In this document: in pieces, positions 46,351-57,806 of the stretch | How the letters are laid out: each line of letters opens with the position of its first letter | How positions within the stretch are numbered: position 1 is the stretch's first letter | Assembly: GCF_900109355.1 (NCBI RefSeq) | Contig: NZ_FOBF01000005.1 | Coordinates: 372,001 to 436,000 of the forward strand | DNA: 64,000 nt | Direction: 5' to 3' | From: Nonomuraea pusilla | GTDB taxonomy: Bacteria > Actinomycetota > Actinomycetes > Streptosporangiales > Streptosporangiaceae | Position numbers and translations under genes: made by a program | The notes under the pieces: generated by a model | Databases searched by the model: none | Told to the model about the DNA's origin: nothing | Seen by the model: only the letters and a program-made list of their open reading frames with translations

Positions 46351-47067
46351 ATGACGCGCGCTCAGTTGGACAAGAAGCCGGCCGAGGTCGCCGCGATGTT
46401 CGATCGCACGGCCCGGCGCTACGACCTGGTGAATGACGTGATCTCCCTCGGCCAGGTCAGGTACTGGCGCAGGGCGGTGGCCGCGGCCGTCGACGCCGGT
46501 CCCGGCGAGCTGGTGCTCGATCTCGGCGCGGGCACGGGCACGTCCACCGATTCCTTCACCTCGCTGGGCGCGCGGGCCATCGCCTCCGACTTCTCCCTCG
46601 GCATGCTCCGCACCGGTGTGGCGAGGCACGGCGGCAACGCGCTGTCGGGGCCCGGCGTGCCGTTCGTCGCGGGCGACGCCATGCGGCTGCCGTTCGCCGA
46701 CGACTCCTTCGACGCCGTGACGATCTCCGTGGCGCTGCGCAACGTCCACGACACCGGGCGGGCGCTGCGCGAGATGCTGCGCGTGACCAGGCCCGGCGGG
46801 CGGCTGGTGATCCTGGAGTTCTCGCACGTCACCTACGCGCCGTTCGACCTGGTCTACCGCGAGTACCTCATGCGGTTCCTGCCCAAGGTGGCCGCGGTGT
46901 TCGGCTCCAACGACGACTCGTACGAGTACCTCGCCGAGTCCATCAGGGACTGGCCCGACCAGCCGACCCTGGCCGCGATGATCCGCGAGGCCGGCTGGGA
47001 GCGGGTGGCGTGGCGCAATCTCACGCTCGGCATCGTGGCGATGCACCGAGGCTTCAAGCCCGCGTGA
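46351..47067 (+). CDS. menG: Demethylmenaquinone methyltransferase
   Basis: 238 residues. The SAM-dependent last step of menaquinone synthesis. [20 protein letters not shown] is the family start, [16 protein letters not shown] binds SAM, then [20 protein letters not shown] and [13 protein letters not shown] match UbiE/MenG motifs. Full length. Menaquinone feeds complex I encoded downstream. Its last codons (GFKPA and stop) form the first unit of a tandem repeat that extends past the gene. Confidence 0.95.
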   Translation: MTRAQLDKKPAEVAAMFDRTARRYDLVNDVISLGQVRYWRRAVAAAVDAGPGELVLDLGAGTGTSTDSFTSLGARAIASDFSLGMLRTGVARHGGNALSGPGVPFVAGDAMRLPFADDSFDAVTISVALRNVHDTGRALREMLRVTRPGGRLVILEFSHVTYAPFDLVYREYLMRFLPKVAAVFGSNDDSYEYLAESIRDWPDQPTLAAMIREAGWERVAWRNLTLGIVAMHRGFKPA

Positions 47068-47190
47068 ACGCTGCGGCCCACTGCTGCTTCAGGCCCGCGT
47101 GAACGCTGCGGCCCACTGCTGCTTCAGGCCCGCGTGAACGCTGCGGCCCACTGCTGCTTCAGGCCCGCGTGAACGTGGCGGCCCACCGCG
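47058..47190 (+). repeat. 35-bp tandem repeat starting at the menG stop codon
   Basis: Copies 47058-47092, 47093-47127 and 47128-47162 are identical, and a fourth, shortened and changed copy runs to about 47190. The first copy contains the last codons and TGA of menG; each later copy is preceded by GCTTCAGG, matching GCTTCAAG in the gene, so each restores GFRPA and a stop. There are no spacers. Identity over 105 bp means recent expansion. Confidence 0.93.
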
Positions 47191-47762
47191 TTTAACGCGC
47201 ATTCCCGGGGATTCTCCGGCGCGTCTCTTCTGGCGCGCCGGGCGCGTCCCCGCGGCATTTTCGCCAGGGGCGCTATCGCCTGCGGCGGGGCACTCCTTTG
47301 CGTAACTGGCCCGCCGCTAATCCGCTATTTCCCGCATCCGGAACAGCGGTCACCGCGCGATTAATACGGCGCGTTCCCGCACACCGAGGGGCGTCGCGCG
47401 GAGGAGGGCCGCGCGCGCCTGCGCGGGCCCGCGGCCCCGCGGCTGGTAGCGTGGGCGCCCGGATAATCGTGATGTCACGGTGACGAAGTCGTGGCCGGAT
47501 CGCGGCCCGGCCCCGGCTCGCGGGCGTGATCGCCCCGGCGGCGGCGGGCGCCGGACACGGTCGCACGCCGTTCCCGCCGCGTCCGCGGAGGCCGGGCGGG
47601 AGCGGCCTCGACGAGGGAATCGGCAAGTGGGCGAAGTCGGCGGGAATCGCGGCGCACGGGGCGCCGGCGGGCCCCCCAGGACGCCCCCGAACGGCCCAAT
47701 CGTCGCTCTGGCCCCGCCTTTCTCCGGCGGCGGTCTTGGCATGCCCCGCCGACGCACCCCCA

Positions 47763-47793
47763 CTGACACTTTGTGTGAGAAAAGCAGTAGACT
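47763..47793 (+). promoter_or_regulatory. Candidate promoter of the flavoprotein-nuo operon
   Basis: CTGACA (47763-47768) and TAGACT (47788-47793) with a 19-bp spacer (18 if shifted by one). Transcription near 47800 would place the Rex operator at +8 to +25. Confidence 0.5.
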
Positions 47794-47807
47794 TCGGGCC
47801 GACAAGT

Positions 47808-47825
47808 TTGTGAAGGGGTTCACAA
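47808..47825 (+). promoter_or_regulatory. Rex operator of the flavoprotein-nuo operon
   Basis: TTGTGAA-GGGG-TTCACAA is a perfect match to the Rex operator. It lies 56 bp before the GTG, just downstream of the predicted start of transcription. Rex would repress at low NADH. In Streptomyces coelicolor nuo is a known Rex target. Confidence 0.92.
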
Positions 47826-47880
47826 AGGAACGAAGGCGCCACACCCCGAGGCCTTCGAGCGTGTAGGACAGGACAGTCCA

Positions 47881-49134
47881 GTGACCGTGCCAGCAGCCAT
47901 ACAGGCTGACGCCGACGTCATCGTCGTCGGCGCCGGTCCCGCCGGTTCCGCAACCGCCTTTTACCTCGCTCAGGCCGGTCTCGACGTGCTGCTCCTGGAG
48001 AAGACCAGGTTCCCCCGCGAGAAGGTCTGCGGCGACGGGCTCACGCCCCGCGCGGTCAAGCAGTTGCTGAACATGGGCGTCGACATCGACGCCCCCGGCT
48101 GGATCAGGAACAAGGGCCTGCGCGTCGTCGGCGGCGGCCTCCGATTCGAGCTCGACTGGCCAAGCCTCGAGCGCTTCCCCGACTTCGGGCTCGTACGCAC
48201 CCGCCAGGACTTCGACCAGATCGTCGCGGCCAACGCCGTCAAGAACGGCGTCAGGCTCATGGAGGGCGTCACCGTCACCGAGCCCGTGCTCGACGACCGC
48301 AGCGGCCACATCGTCGGCGTGACCACGAAGGACGGCCGCACGTTCCGGTCCAGGCTGGTCGTGGCCGCCGACGGCAACAGCACCAGGCTCGCCATCGGCA
48401 TGGGCCTGCACAAGCGCGAGGACCGCCCGATGGGCGTGGCCGTCCGCACGTACTTCGAGAGCCCCCGCCACGACGACGACTACCTGGAGACGTGGCTCGA
48501 ACTGTGGGACGGCGACACGCTGCTGCCCGGCTACGGCTGGGTGTTCGGCGTGGGCGACGGCACCTCCAACGTGGGGCTCGGCCTGCTCAACACGAGCGCC
48601 CAGTTCAAGAACATCGACTACCGCGACCTGCTCAGGCGCTGGTGCAGGTCGATGCCCGCCGAGTGGGGCTTCACCGAGGAGAACATGACGACGCCCATCC
48701 GCGGCGCCGCGCTCCCGATGGCCTTCAACAGGCAGCCGCACTACACCCGAGGCCTCCTGCTGGTGGGCGACTCCGGCGGCTCCATCAACCCCTTCAACGG
48801 CGAGGGCATCGCGTACGCGATGGAGACCGGCGAGATCGCCGCCGAGGTCATCGCGAAGGCCCTCGCGGCGGCCGGCCCGGCGGAGCGCGAGCGCACCCTG
48901 CGCACGTACCCCAAGGTGCTCAAAGACGCGTACGGTGGATATTTCACGCTCGGACGGTGGTTCGTCGAGGCGATCGGGAAGCCGGGCGTGATGAGCTTCG
49001 GCACTCGCCACGGTCTGCCTCACCCGAGGCTGATGCGCTTCGCGCTCAAACTCCTTGGTAATCTCACCGACCGGCGAGGCGATGCGTCCGACATGATCAT
49101 CAACGCACTCTCGAAGGTCGCCCCACCAGCATGA
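47881..49134 (+). CDS. Geranylgeranyl reductase family flavoprotein (MenJ-like)
   Basis: 417 residues. FAD-binding starts with VIVVGAGPAGSATAFYLAQA; FPREKVCGDGLTPRAVKQLL and LLLVGDSGGSINPFNGEGIA are the family signature. In mycobacteria the related MenJ saturates one isoprene of the menaquinone tail; other members reduce archaeal or carotenoid chains. First gene behind the Rex-controlled promoter and followed 76 bp later by nuoA, so a menaquinone role is the best guess. GTG start with AGGACAG upstream. Confidence 0.88.
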   Translation: MTVPAAIQADADVIVVGAGPAGSATAFYLAQAGLDVLLLEKTRFPREKVCGDGLTPRAVKQLLNMGVDIDAPGWIRNKGLRVVGGGLRFELDWPSLERFPDFGLVRTRQDFDQIVAANAVKNGVRLMEGVTVTEPVLDDRSGHIVGVTTKDGRTFRSRLVVAADGNSTRLAIGMGLHKREDRPMGVAVRTYFESPRHDDDYLETWLELWDGDTLLPGYGWVFGVGDGTSNVGLGLLNTSAQFKNIDYRDLLRRWCRSMPAEWGFTEENMTTPIRGAALPMAFNRQPHYTRGLLLVGDSGGSINPFNGEGIAYAMETGEIAAEVIAKALAAAGPAERERTLRTYPKVLKDAYGGYFTLGRWFVEAIGKPGVMSFGTRHGLPHPRLMRFALKLLGNLTDRRGDASDMIINALSKVAPPA

Positions 49135-49210
49135 ACCTCACACTCACCAGGCAAACCCATAGATCAGGCTGCGCGCCCGCGCGCGCGGCGACTCCAGAGG
49201 AGGCGTAGCG

Positions 49211-49606
49211 ATGGACCTTTACGTGCCCATCCTGGTGCTCGCCGTTCTCGCGGGGGGCTTCGCGATCTTCTCGGTCGCCATCGCTCCCTTCACCGGTCCC
49301 AAGCGCTGGAACCGCGCCAAGCTTGACGCCTACGAATGCGGCATCGAGCCGACGCCCCAGCCTGTCGGTGGCGGACGGTTCCCGCTCAAATACATGGTCA
49401 CCGCGATGCTCTTCATCGTGTTCGACATCGAGATCATCTTCCTCTACCCCTGGGCGGTCTCGTTCGCGCCGCTCAAGAACGACGCGGGCAGCGTGATCTC
49501 GTCGGGGCTCGGGCTGTTCGCGCTCGTGGAGATGCTCCTGTTCATCGTCACCGTGCTCGTCGCCTACGCGTACGTGTGGCGCCGCAAGGGTCTGGACTGG
49601 GACTGA
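49211..49606 (+). CDS. nuoA: NADH-quinone oxidoreductase subunit A
   Basis: 131 residues with three helices ([60 protein letters not shown]). [20 protein letters not shown] holds the conserved Cys loop between helices 1 and 2 near the quinone site. Proton-channel side of complex I. GGAGG precedes the ATG. It begins nuoA-N, ordered as in most bacteria. Confidence 0.97.
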   Translation: MDLYVPILVLAVLAGGFAIFSVAIAPFTGPKRWNRAKLDAYECGIEPTPQPVGGGRFPLKYMVTAMLFIVFDIEIIFLYPWAVSFAPLKNDAGSVISSGLGLFALVEMLLFIVTVLVAYAYVWRRKGLDWD

Positions 49607-49610
49607 AAAA

Positions 49611-50162
49611 ATGGGACTTGAAGAGAAACTCCCCAGTGGGTTCATCCTCAGCACGGTCGAAGCGGCCGCGGGCTGGGCGCGCAAGAACTCCGTATGGCCG
49701 GCCACCTTCGGCCTCGCCTGCTGCGCCATCGAGCTGATGGCCACCGGCGGTCCCCACTACGACCTGGCGCGCTTCGGCATGGAGCGCGCTTCGGCGTCTC
49801 CCCGCCAGGCCGACCTCATGATCGTCGCGGGCCGCGTCTCCCAGAAGATGGCGCCCGTCCTGCGGCAGATCTACGACCAGATGGCCGAGCCCAAGTGGGT
49901 CATCGCCATGGGCGTGTGCGCCTCCAGCGGCGGCATGTTCAACAACTACGCCATCGTGCAGGGCGTCGACCACGTCGTCCCGGTGGACATCTACCTGCCC
50001 GGCTGCCCGCCGCGGCCCGAGATGCTCATCGACGCGATCGTGAAGCTGCACGACAAGATCCAGAACATGAAGTTCGGCGCGCACCGGGCCAAGCAGATCG
50101 AGGAGCTCGAACTGCAGGCGCTGCGCACGCTGCCGCTGATCGACCAGGGGGCCGCGAAGTGA
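49611..50162 (+). CDS. nuoB: NADH-quinone oxidoreductase subunit B
   Basis: 183 residues. It holds the last iron-sulfur cluster (N2) before quinone: [28 protein letters not shown] and [12 protein letters not shown] supply the four cysteines. C-terminal tail extended relative to the core. 4 nt after nuoA; its TGA overlaps the nuoC GTG. Confidence 0.98.
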   Translation: MGLEEKLPSGFILSTVEAAAGWARKNSVWPATFGLACCAIELMATGGPHYDLARFGMERASASPRQADLMIVAGRVSQKMAPVLRQIYDQMAEPKWVIAMGVCASSGGMFNNYAIVQGVDHVVPVDIYLPGCPPRPEMLIDAIVKLHDKIQNMKFGAHRAKQIEELELQALRTLPLIDQGAAK

Positions 50163-50863
50163 CGTCGCCCGACAACCTCCCCGAGGTCCCGAACCCCGAG
50201 GTGCCCGAGGTCGCCGAGACCCCGGCGCCCGCGGAGCCGCCCGTCGCCAGGCGCGGCATGTTCGGCGCGCACGACTCCGGCGACACCTCCGGCTACGGCG
50301 GCCTCGTCGTGCGCCGGGCGCCGCAGCTCTCGACGCCCCGCCCGTACGGCGGCTACTTCGACGAGATCGTCGACACCCTCGCCCTCGACGACGCGATCGA
50401 GCGCGTCGTCGTCGACCGCGGCGAGCTGACGCTGCACGTCAAGCGCGAGCGGCTGGTCGAGGTGTGCACCAGGCTGCGCGACGAGCCGGCGCTGCGCTTC
50501 GAGCTGTCGCTCGGCGTCACCGGCGTGCACTACCCGCACCAGCAGGGCGAAGAGCTGCACGCGGTCATCCACCTGTGCTCGATCACCCACAACCGCCGCG
50601 TCCGCGTCGAGACGAGCTGCCCCGACTCCGACCCGCACATTCCATCCACGGTCAGCGTTTACCCTGGTCACGACTGGCACGAGCGGGAGGCGTACGACTT
50701 CTTCGGCATCGTCTTCGACGGCCACCCGGGCCTGACCCGGATCATGATGCCGGACGACTGGGACGGTCACCCGCAGCGCAAGGACTACCCGCTGGGCGGC
50801 ATCCCGGTCGAGTACCGCGGCGCCACCATCCCCTCGCCCGACCACAGGAGGTCTTACTCGTGA
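50159..50863 (+). CDS. nuoC: NADH-quinone oxidoreductase subunit C
   Basis: 234 residues. The first 55 residues are a Pro/Glu-rich tail ([20 protein letters not shown]) not in short NuoC. The core has [20 protein letters not shown], then [20 protein letters not shown] and [12 protein letters not shown], the NuoC signature. Separate from NuoD here, not fused. GTG overlaps nuoB; the stop overlaps the nuoD GTG. Confidence 0.96.
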   Translation: MTSPDNLPEVPNPEVPEVAETPAPAEPPVARRGMFGAHDSGDTSGYGGLVVRRAPQLSTPRPYGGYFDEIVDTLALDDAIERVVVDRGELTLHVKRERLVEVCTRLRDEPALRFELSLGVTGVHYPHQQGEELHAVIHLCSITHNRRVRVETSCPDSDPHIPSTVSVYPGHDWHEREAYDFFGIVFDGHPGLTRIMMPDDWDGHPQRKDYPLGGIPVEYRGATIPSPDHRRSYS

Positions 50864-52185
50864 CCACCGGATACGAAGAGGCGACCGAGGGCAAGGTCTA
50901 CTCGGTCACCGGGGCCGACTGGGACGAGGTCGTCACCGGCGTCCGCGACTCCGAGGAAGAGCGGCTGGTCGTCAACATGGGCCCGCAGCACCCGTCCACG
51001 CACGGCGTGCTCAGGCTGGTGCTCACCCTCGACGGCGAGACGGTGACCGAGGCGCGCGGCGTCATCGGCTACCTGCACACCGGCATCGAGAAGAACATGG
51101 AGTACCGGACGTGGACCCAGGGCACCACGTTCGTGACCCGCATGGACTACCTCTCGCCGATCTTCAACGAGACGGCCTACTGCCTCGGCGTCGAGAAGCT
51201 GCTCGGCATCGAGGACCGCGTCCCTGACCGGGCCCAGGCCATCCGCGTGATGATGATGGAGCTCAACCGGATCTCCTCGCACCTCGTCGCGATGGGCACG
51301 TTCGGCATGGAGCTCGGCGCCACCACGCCGTTCCTCTTCGGGTACCGCGACCGCGAGATGGTCATGGACCTGTTCGAGTACATCACCGGCCTGCGCATGA
51401 ACCACGCGTACGTGCGGCCCGGCGGCGTGAGCGTCGACCTGCCCGCGGGCGCCGTCGACAAGGTCGGCGAGTTCCTCAAGGAGATGCCCAAGCGGATCAA
51501 GGACATCCGCAAGCTCCTCGACGAGAACCCCGTCTACGTCCGCCGCACCAAGGACGTCGCCTACCTCGACCTCACGGGGTGCATGGCGCTCGGCATCACC
51601 GGCCCCATCCTGCGGGCCTCCGGCCTGCCCTGGGACCTGCGCAAGTCGCAGCCCTACTGCGGTTACGAGACCTACGAGTTCGACGTCGCCACCGAGCGCG
51701 GCTGCGACGTGTACTCGCGCTACCTCGTCCGCATGAAGGAGATGGAGGAGTCCCTCAAGATCGTCGAGCAGGCCCTGGACCGCATCGCCGGTCCGCTCAA
51801 GGGCGAGCCCGTCATGATCGAGGACAAGAAGATCGGCTGGCCCGCGCAGCTCGCGCTCGGCCCCGACGGCTTCGGCAACTCGCCCGACCACATCGCCCAC
51901 ATCATGGGCAGCTCGATGGAGGCGCTCATCCACCACTTCAAGCTGGTGACCGAGGGCTTCCGTGTGCCGGCGGGCCAGGCGTACGCGTCCATCGAGTCGC
52001 CCAAGGGCGAGCTCGGCGCGCACGTCGTCAGCGACGGCGGCACGCGCCCGTACCGCGTGCACTTCCGCGAGCCGTCCTTCTGCAACCTGCAGGGCTTCCC
52101 CGCGATGGCGGAGGGCGGCCAGGTCGCCGACGTGATCGCGGCGGTGGCATCTATCGACCCCGTCATGGGAGGTGTGGACCGGTGA
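50860..52185 (+). CDS. nuoD: NADH-quinone oxidoreductase subunit D
   Basis: 441 residues. Forms the quinone pocket with Nuo[21 protein letters not shown] has the conserved His loop that contacts quinone; [17 protein letters not shown] and the end [20 protein letters not shown] match the hydrogenase-like fold without nickel cysteines. GTG overlaps the nuoC stop by 4 nt, with AGGAGG 8 nt before. Confidence 0.98.
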   Translation: MTTGYEEATEGKVYSVTGADWDEVVTGVRDSEEERLVVNMGPQHPSTHGVLRLVLTLDGETVTEARGVIGYLHTGIEKNMEYRTWTQGTTFVTRMDYLSPIFNETAYCLGVEKLLGIEDRVPDRAQAIRVMMMELNRISSHLVAMGTFGMELGATTPFLFGYRDREMVMDLFEYITGLRMNHAYVRPGGVSVDLPAGAVDKVGEFLKEMPKRIKDIRKLLDENPVYVRRTKDVAYLDLTGCMALGITGPILRASGLPWDLRKSQPYCGYETYEFDVATERGCDVYSRYLVRMKEMEESLKIVEQALDRIAGPLKGEPVMIEDKKIGWPAQLALGPDGFGNSPDHIAHIMGSSMEALIHHFKLVTEGFRVPAGQAYASIESPKGELGAHVVSDGGTRPYRVHFREPSFCNLQGFPAMAEGGQVADVIAAVASIDPVMGGVDR

Positions 52186-52838
52186 CTTACTCACCGGAAG
52201 TCCGCGAGCGGCTCGAACGAGACGCCAAGGAGATCATCGGCCGCTACCCGAAGACGCGGTCCGCCCTGCTTCCGCTGCTCCACCTCGTGCAGTCCGAGGA
52301 CGGCTACGTCTCCGACGACGGCCAGGAGTTCTGCGCCGAGATGCTCGGCATCAGCAAGGCCGAGGTCGTCGGCGTGGCGACCTTCTACACGATGTACAAG
52401 CGCAAGCCGGCCGGTGACTACCACGTCGGCGTCTGCATCAACGCGCTGTGCGCCGTCATGGGCGGCGACCAGATCTGGGAGGAGCTGTCGGAGCACGTCG
52501 GCGTCGGCCACGACGAGACGACCCCCGACGGCAAGATCTCGCTGGAGCGCCTGGAGTGCAACGCGGCCTGCGACTTCGCCCCCGTCATGATGGTCAACTG
52601 GGAGTTCTTCGACAACCAGACCCCCGAGTCGGCCAAGCAGCTCGTCGACGACCTGCGTGACGGCAAGGACGTGCGTCCCACGCGCGGCCCGAAGCGGCTG
52701 TGCACCTTCAAGGAGGCGTCCCGGGTGCTCTCGGGCCTGCCCGACGAGCTCGCGGGCGAGGGCCCGTCGGCCGCCGGCGCCTCGCTGGAGGGCCTGAAGG
52801 TCGCCAAGGCCAACGGATGGAAGGCCCCCGAGGCATGA
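52182..52838 (+). CDS. nuoE: NADH-quinone oxidoreductase subunit E
   Basis: 218 residues. A thioredoxin-like [2Fe-2S] subunit (N1a). Ligands are in [15 protein letters not shown] and [20 protein letters not shown]. The helical N-terminus ([20 protein letters not shown]) matches the family. The C-terminal 50 residues are Ala/Gly-rich. GTG start overlaps nuoD by 4 nt. Confidence 0.97.
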   Translation: MTYSPEVRERLERDAKEIIGRYPKTRSALLPLLHLVQSEDGYVSDDGQEFCAEMLGISKAEVVGVATFYTMYKRKPAGDYHVGVCINALCAVMGGDQIWEELSEHVGVGHDETTPDGKISLERLECNAACDFAPVMMVNWEFFDNQTPESAKQLVDDLRDGKDVRPTRGPKRLCTFKEASRVLSGLPDELAGEGPSAAGASLEGLKVAKANGWKAPEA

Positions 52839-54124
52839 GCACCACTCTCACCCCGGTCCTGACCGCCAACTGGGACCAGCCCAACTCCTTCACCATCGAC
52901 GCCTACGGCCCGTACGACGCGGCCAAGAAGGCGCTCGGCATGGACCCCGACGCGGTCATCCAGGCCGTCAAGGACTCCGGCCTGCGCGGGCGCGGAGGCG
53001 CGGGCTTCCCCACCGGCATGAAGTGGGGCTTCATCCCGCAGGGCGACGGCAAGCCGCACTACCTCGTCGTCAACGCCGACGAGTCGGAGCCGGGCACCTG
53101 CAAGGACATCCCGCTCATGATGGCCAACCCGCACGCGCTGGTCGAGGGCGTCATCATCACCTCGTACGCGATCCGGGCCAACCACGCCTTCATCTACGTG
53201 CGCGGCGAGGTGCTGCACGTCATCCGCCGGCTGCACGCGGCCGTGCGTGAGGCGTACGAGAAGGGCTACCTCGGCAAGGACGTCTTCGGCTCCGGCTACG
53301 ACCTCGAACTGGTCGTGCACAGCGGCGCCGGGGCGTACATCTGCGGCGAGGAGACGGCGCTGCTCGACTCGCTCGAAGGCTTCAGGGGTCAACCTCGGCT
53401 CAAGCCCCCGTTCCCGGCCGTGGCGGGCCTCTACGCCTCGCCTACTGTCGTGAACAACGTGGAGTCGATCGCCAGTGTTCCCTCGATCGTCGCCAACGGG
53501 GCCGACTGGTTCGCCTCCATGGGCACCGAGAAGTCGAAGGGCTTCGGCATCTTCTCGCTGAGCGGCCACGTCACCAGGCCCGGCCAGTACGAGGCCCCGC
53601 TCGGCATCACGCTGCGCGAGCTGCTCGACATGGCGGGCGGCATCAGGGAGGGGCACCAGATCAAGTTCTGGACCCCCGGCGGCTCGTCCACGCCGATCTT
53701 CACCGACGAGCACCTCGACGTGCCCCTCGACTTCGAGGCGGTCGGCGCGAAGGGCTCGATGCTCGGCACCCGCGCGCTGCAGATCTTCGACGAGACCACC
53801 TGCGTGGTCCGCACGGTGCTGCGCTGGACCGAGTTCTACGCGCACGAGTCGTGCGGCAAGTGCACGCCGTGCCGCGAGGGCACGTACTGGCTCAAGCAGG
53901 TGCTCAAGCGCCTGGAGAAGGGCCAGGGCACCGAGGAGGACCTGTCCACGATCACCGACATCGCGGACAACATCCTCGGCCGCTCGTTCTGCGCCCTCGG
54001 CGACGGCGCCACCAGCCCGATTCACTCCTCGGTGAAGTACTTCCGCGAGGAGTACCTCAAGCACTTCGAGATCGGCGGCTGCCCGTTCGACCCGAAGAAG
54101 TCCACTCTCTGGGGTGAGCAGTGA
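52835..54124 (+). CDS. nuoF: NADH-quinone oxidoreductase subunit F
   Basis: 429 residues. NADH and FMN site: [30 protein letters not shown], and [19 protein letters not shown]. The [4Fe-4S] (N3) motif is [16 protein letters not shown] with a distal Cys in [10 protein letters not shown]. Takes hydride from NADH and passes single electrons to NuoE/NuoG. ATG overlaps the nuoE stop. Confidence 0.98.
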   Translation: MSTTLTPVLTANWDQPNSFTIDAYGPYDAAKKALGMDPDAVIQAVKDSGLRGRGGAGFPTGMKWGFIPQGDGKPHYLVVNADESEPGTCKDIPLMMANPHALVEGVIITSYAIRANHAFIYVRGEVLHVIRRLHAAVREAYEKGYLGKDVFGSGYDLELVVHSGAGAYICGEETALLDSLEGFRGQPRLKPPFPAVAGLYASPTVVNNVESIASVPSIVANGADWFASMGTEKSKGFGIFSLSGHVTRPGQYEAPLGITLRELLDMAGGIREGHQIKFWTPGGSSTPIFTDEHLDVPLDFEAVGAKGSMLGTRALQIFDETTCVVRTVLRWTEFYAHESCGKCTPCREGTYWLKQVLKRLEKGQGTEEDLSTITDIADNILGRSFCALGDGATSPIHSSVKYFREEYLKHFEIGGCPFDPKKSTLWGEQ

Positions 54125-56508
54125 CCGTCGTAGAGACCCAAACGAACCTGGTGACCCTGACCATCGACGGGTTCCAGGTCAGCGTCCCCAAGGGCACCCT
54201 GATCATCAGGGCGGCCGAGCTGCTGGGCATCCAGATCCCGAGGTTCTGCGACCACCCGCTGCTCGACCCGGCCGCCAACTGCCGGCAGTGCCTCGTCGAC
54301 ATCCCCGACGCGGGCAACGGCCGCGGCTTCCCCAAGCCGCAGCCGTCCTGCGCGATCGAGGTCGCCGAGGGCATGGTGGTGCAGACCCAGCTGACCTCCC
54401 CGGTCGCCGAGAAGGCGCAGCGGGCGGCGATGGAGTTCCTGCTCATCAACCACCCGCTCGACTGCCCGGTCTGCGACAAGGGCGGCGAGTGCCCCCTGCA
54501 GAACCAGGCCATGTCGAACGGCCAGGGCGAGTCCCGCTTCCAGGAGCAGAAGCGGACCTTCCCGAAGCCGCTGCCGCTGTCCACGCAGGTGCTGCTCGAC
54601 CGTGAGCGCTGCGTCCAGTGCGCGCGCTGCATCCGCTTCTCCGACCAGATCGCCGGCGACCCGTTCATCGAGTTCTTCGAGCGCGGCGCCAAGGAGCAGG
54701 TCGGCGTCGCCGACGGCGAGCCGTTCCAGTCGTACTTCTCCGGCAACACGGTGCAGATCTGCCCGGTCGGCGCGCTCACCGGCGCCGCCTACCGCTTCCG
54801 CGCCCGCCCGTTCGACCTGGTCTCCACGCCGAGCGCGTGCGAGCACTGCGCCTCCGGCTGCGCGATGCGCACCGACCACAGGCGCGGCAGGGTCACCCGC
54901 CGCCTGGCGGGCAACGACCCGCAGGTGAACGAGGAGTGGAACTGCGACAAGGGCCGCTGGGCGTTCACGTACGCCACGCAGCCCGACCGGCTCAAGACGC
55001 CGCTGGTCCGCAACGAGGAGGGCGTGCTCGTGCCCGCCTCGTGGCCGGAGGCGCTGAGCGTCGCCGCCGAGGGCCTCGCCAAGGCCCGCGGCAAGGCCGG
55101 CGTGCTGGTCGGCGGCAGGGTCACCGTCGAGGACGCCTACGCCTACGCCAAGTTCGCCAGGCTGGCGCTCGCCACCAACGACATCGACTTCCGCGCCAGG
55201 CCGCACTCCGCCGAGGAGGCGCAGTTCCTGGCCCACGCGGTCGCCGGCAAGGGCATCGAGATCAGCTACGCCGACCTCGAGAACGCCCCCGCCGTGCTGC
55301 TCGTCGGGTTCGAGCCCGAGGAGGAGTCGCCGATCGTCTTCCTGCGCCTGCGCAAGGCGTGGCGCAAGAAGGGCCTGAAGGTCACCGCGATCGCCCCGTT
55401 CGCCACCAACGGCCTGGCCAAGATGGGCGGCACGCTCGTCCGCACGGCGCCGGGCGCCGAGGCCGACGCCATCGGCGACCTGGTCGGCACGCTGGCCGAG
55501 GGCACGATCGTGCTCGCCGGCGAGCGGCTGGCCACCGTCCCCGGCGCGCTGTCGGCGCTGGTGCGCCTCGCCACCGCCTCGGGCGCCAGGCTCGCCTGGG
55601 TGCCGCGCAGGGCGGGCGAGCGCGGCGCGCTGGAGGCCGGCGCCCTGCCGAACCTCCTGCCGATCGGCCGCCCGGTCGCCGACGAGGCCGCCAGGTCCGA
55701 GGTCGCCAAGGTGTGGAACGTGGCCTCGCTGCCCGCCGCGCCCGGCCGCGACACCACCGGCATCCTCGCCGCCGCCCGCGACGGCGAGATCGACGCGCTG
55801 GTGGTCGCCGGTGTCGACCCGTACGACCTGGCCGACCCCGCCGCGGCGCTGGAGGCGCTGGAGAACACCCCGTTCATCGTCAGCCTGGAGATCCGCGCGA
55901 GCGCCGTCACCGACCGCGCCGACGTGGTGCTGCCGGTCGCGGCCGTCCAGGAGAAGAGCGGCACGTTCGTCGACTGGGAGGGCAGGGGCCGCTCGTTCGA
56001 GGCGCCCATCAAGGTGCCCGGCCTGCAGAGCGACCTCGCCGTCGTCACGAACCTGGCCGACCGCATGGACGTCCACCTCGGCCTGCCGGACGCCAAGGCC
56101 GCCCGGCGCGAGCTGTCCGCCATCGGCGCCTGGCGCGGCACCCGCGTCGCCGCGCCGAACGCCGCCACCCGCGCCCAGGACGCGCCCGCCTCCGGCCAGG
56201 CGCTGCTGGCCACCTGGCACCTGCTGCTCGACGAGGGCAGGCTGCAGGACGGCGAGCCCTACCTGGCGGGCACCGCACGCACCGCCGAGGCCCTGGTCTC
56301 CGAGAGCACGGCCGCCGAGATCGGCGTCACCGACGGCGACAAGGTCGTCATCGGCGACCCGGTCACCGGCTCGGTCACGCTGCCCGTCCGGGTGGCCGAC
56401 CTGCCCGACCGGGTGGTCTGGGTGCCGTCCAACTCCGGCGGCTGCTCGGTCACGCGTGACCTGCGCGCGGTGGCCGGCGACATCGTCACCATCGGGAGCG
56501 CGTCATGA
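54121..56508 (+). CDS. nuoG: NADH-quinone oxidoreductase subunit G
   Basis: 795 residues. N-terminal ferredoxin domain with [20 protein letters not shown] ([2Fe-2S]) and a second cluster block [20 protein letters not shown]. Two further clusters come from [18 protein letters not shown] and [18 protein letters not shown]. The rest is a molybdopterin-oxidoreductase-like scaffold without cofactor; its end (VTIGDKVVIG-type beta domain) fits the family. GTG overlaps nuoF by 4 nt. Confidence 0.97.
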   Translation: MTVVETQTNLVTLTIDGFQVSVPKGTLIIRAAELLGIQIPRFCDHPLLDPAANCRQCLVDIPDAGNGRGFPKPQPSCAIEVAEGMVVQTQLTSPVAEKAQRAAMEFLLINHPLDCPVCDKGGECPLQNQAMSNGQGESRFQEQKRTFPKPLPLSTQVLLDRERCVQCARCIRFSDQIAGDPFIEFFERGAKEQVGVADGEPFQSYFSGNTVQICPVGALTGAAYRFRARPFDLVSTPSACEHCASGCAMRTDHRRGRVTRRLAGNDPQVNEEWNCDKGRWAFTYATQPDRLKTPLVRNEEGVLVPASWPEALSVAAEGLAKARGKAGVLVGGRVTVEDAYAYAKFARLALATNDIDFRARPHSAEEAQFLAHAVAGKGIEISYADLENAPAVLLVGFEPEEESPIVFLRLRKAWRKKGLKVTAIAPFATNGLAKMGGTLVRTAPGAEADAIGDLVGTLAEGTIVLAGERLATVPGALSALVRLATASGARLAWVPRRAGERGALEAGALPNLLPIGRPVADEAARSEVAKVWNVASLPAAPGRDTTGILAAARDGEIDALVVAGVDPYDLADPAAALEALENTPFIVSLEIRASAVTDRADVVLPVAAVQEKSGTFVDWEGRGRSFEAPIKVPGLQSDLAVVTNLADRMDVHLGLPDAKAARRELSAIGAWRGTRVAAPNAATRAQDAPASGQALLATWHLLLDEGRLQDGEPYLAGTARTAEALVSESTAAEIGVTDGDKVVIGDPVTGSVTLPVRVADLPDRVVWVPSNSGGCSVTRDLRAVAGDIVTIGSAS

Positions 56509-57806
56509 CCCACGTTCTCGCGGCCGATCCCACCCTCGCCGACTTCGGCAAGGACCCTCTGTGGATCACCATCATCAAGGCCGTGATGCTGTTCGCTTTC
56601 CTGATGCTGGGCATCCTGTTCGGCGTCTGGTTCGAACGTAAGCTGATCTCCAGGATGCAGAACAGGTACGGCCCCAACCGGGCCGGCAAGTTCGGTCTCC
56701 TGCAGTCCGTGGCCGACGGCCTGAAGATGGGTCTGAAGGAAGACCTCTTCCCTCGCACCGTCGACAAGGTGCTGTACCTGCTGGCGCCCGTCATCATGGT
56801 CGTCCCGGCGTTCCTGGCCTTCTCCATCGTGCCGTTCGGCCCGATGGTGAACCTGTTCGGCGTGCAGACGCCGCTGCAGCTCGTGGACCTGCCGGTGGCG
56901 GTGCTGTTCATGCTCGCCATGGGCGCCGTCTCCGTCTACGGCGTAGTGCTGGCCGGCTGGTCGTCGCGCTCGCCGTACGCGCTGCTCGGCGGCCTGCGCT
57001 CGGCGGCCCAGGTGGTCTCGTACGAGATCGCGATGGGTCTGTCGTTCGTGGCCATCTTCCTGTTCGCCGGCACGCTGTCCACCTCGGAGATCGTCAAGGC
57101 GCAGGAGCAGACCTGGTTCGCGGTGCTGCTGATCCCGTCCTTCCTGGTCTACGTGGTCTGCATGTTCGGCGAGGCCGCCCGCATCCCGTTCGACCTGCCC
57201 GAGGGCGAGGGCGAGCTGGTCGGCGGCTTCCAGACCGAGTACTCCTCGTCGCTGAAGTTCGCTCTGATCATGATGGGCGAGTACCTCCACACCTTCACCG
57301 CCTCGGGCATCGCGGTCACGCTGTTCCTGGGCGGCTGGCGGGCGCCGTTCCCCATCTCGCTGTGGGAGGGCGCCAACCAGGGCTGGTGGCCGGTGCTGTG
57401 GTTCTTCATCAAGTTCGTGCTGACCTTCTGCTTCATCGTGTGGGTGCGCGCCTCGCTGCCCCGCGTCCGCTACGACCAGCTCATGGCCCTGGGCTGGAAG
57501 GTCCTCATCCCGGTCAACCTGGGCTGGATCCTCATCGTGGCCGCGGTGCGCAACCTCGTGGTGAACGAGGGGGACAAGACGATCGGCCTCGGTCTGACCG
57601 GCCTCACGGTGATCGGCGCGCTCGCCATCTGGCTGCGCATCGACACCGTCAACCAGCGCCGCAAGGAAGCGCAGAAGGCCCAGGTCGAAGCCGAGTTCGA
57701 GCAGCTGTCCAACGAGCCGACGGCCGGCGGCTTCCCTGTGCCGCCGCTCGACCTGCCGCACTACCACGGGGTGCAGCACAAGGAGATTCCCAGTGGGACT
57801 AACTGA
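56505..57806 (+). CDS. nuoH: NADH-quinone oxidoreductase subunit H
   Basis: 433 residues, eight or nine helices. It closes the quinone chamber: [40 protein letters not shown], and [24 protein letters not shown] segment [20 protein letters not shown]. The C-terminal 60 residues (charged, Pro-rich) are longer than in E. coli. It overlaps nuoI by 14 bp. Confidence 0.97.
   Translation: MTHVLAADPTLADFGKDPLWITIIKAVMLFAFLMLGILFGVWFERKLISRMQNRYGPNRAGKFGLLQSVADGLKMGLKEDLFPRTVDKVLYLLAPVIMVVPAFLAFSIVPFGPMVNLFGVQTPLQLVDLPVAVLFMLAMGAVSVYGVVLAGWSSRSPYALLGGLRSAAQVVSYEIAMGLSFVAIFLFAGTLSTSEIVKAQEQTWFAVLLIPSFLVYVVCMFGEAARIPFDLPEGEGELVGGFQTEYSSSLKFALIMMGEYLHTFTASGIAVTLFLGGWRAPFPISLWEGANQGWWPVLWFFIKFVLTFCFIVWVRASLPRVRYDQLMALGWKVLIPVNLGWILIVAAVRNLVVNEGDKTIGLGLTGLTVIGALAIWLRIDTVNQRRKEAQKAQVEAEFEQLSNEPTAGGFPVPPLDLPHYHGVQHKEIPSGTN

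Larger units (their letters stand above)
47191..47880 (+). other. 690-bp gene-free region ahead of the MenJ-like/nuo operon
   Basis: From 47191 to about 47750 the DNA is GC-rich without supported coding; long frames on both strands have no ribosome site and Pro/Arg/Ala-rich shadow-like translations. The last 120 bp hold the operon promoter and Rex operator. A terminator for menG is not obvious. Confidence 0.65.

Noticed and set aside
47058..47190. 35-bp repeats as a CRISPR array or attachment site
   Set aside because: No spacers between units, no integrase or mobile genes; the unit is plainly derived from the menG 3' end.
47771..47785. TTGTGTGAGAAAAG as a second Rex operator before the nuo operon
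   Set aside because: Only one half-site matches; the second arm is absent.
47273..47866. Frames of 60-190 codons on both strands ahead of the flavoprotein gene
   Set aside because: No ribosome site, Pro/Arg/Ala-rich shadow composition, and they overlap the promoter and Rex operator.
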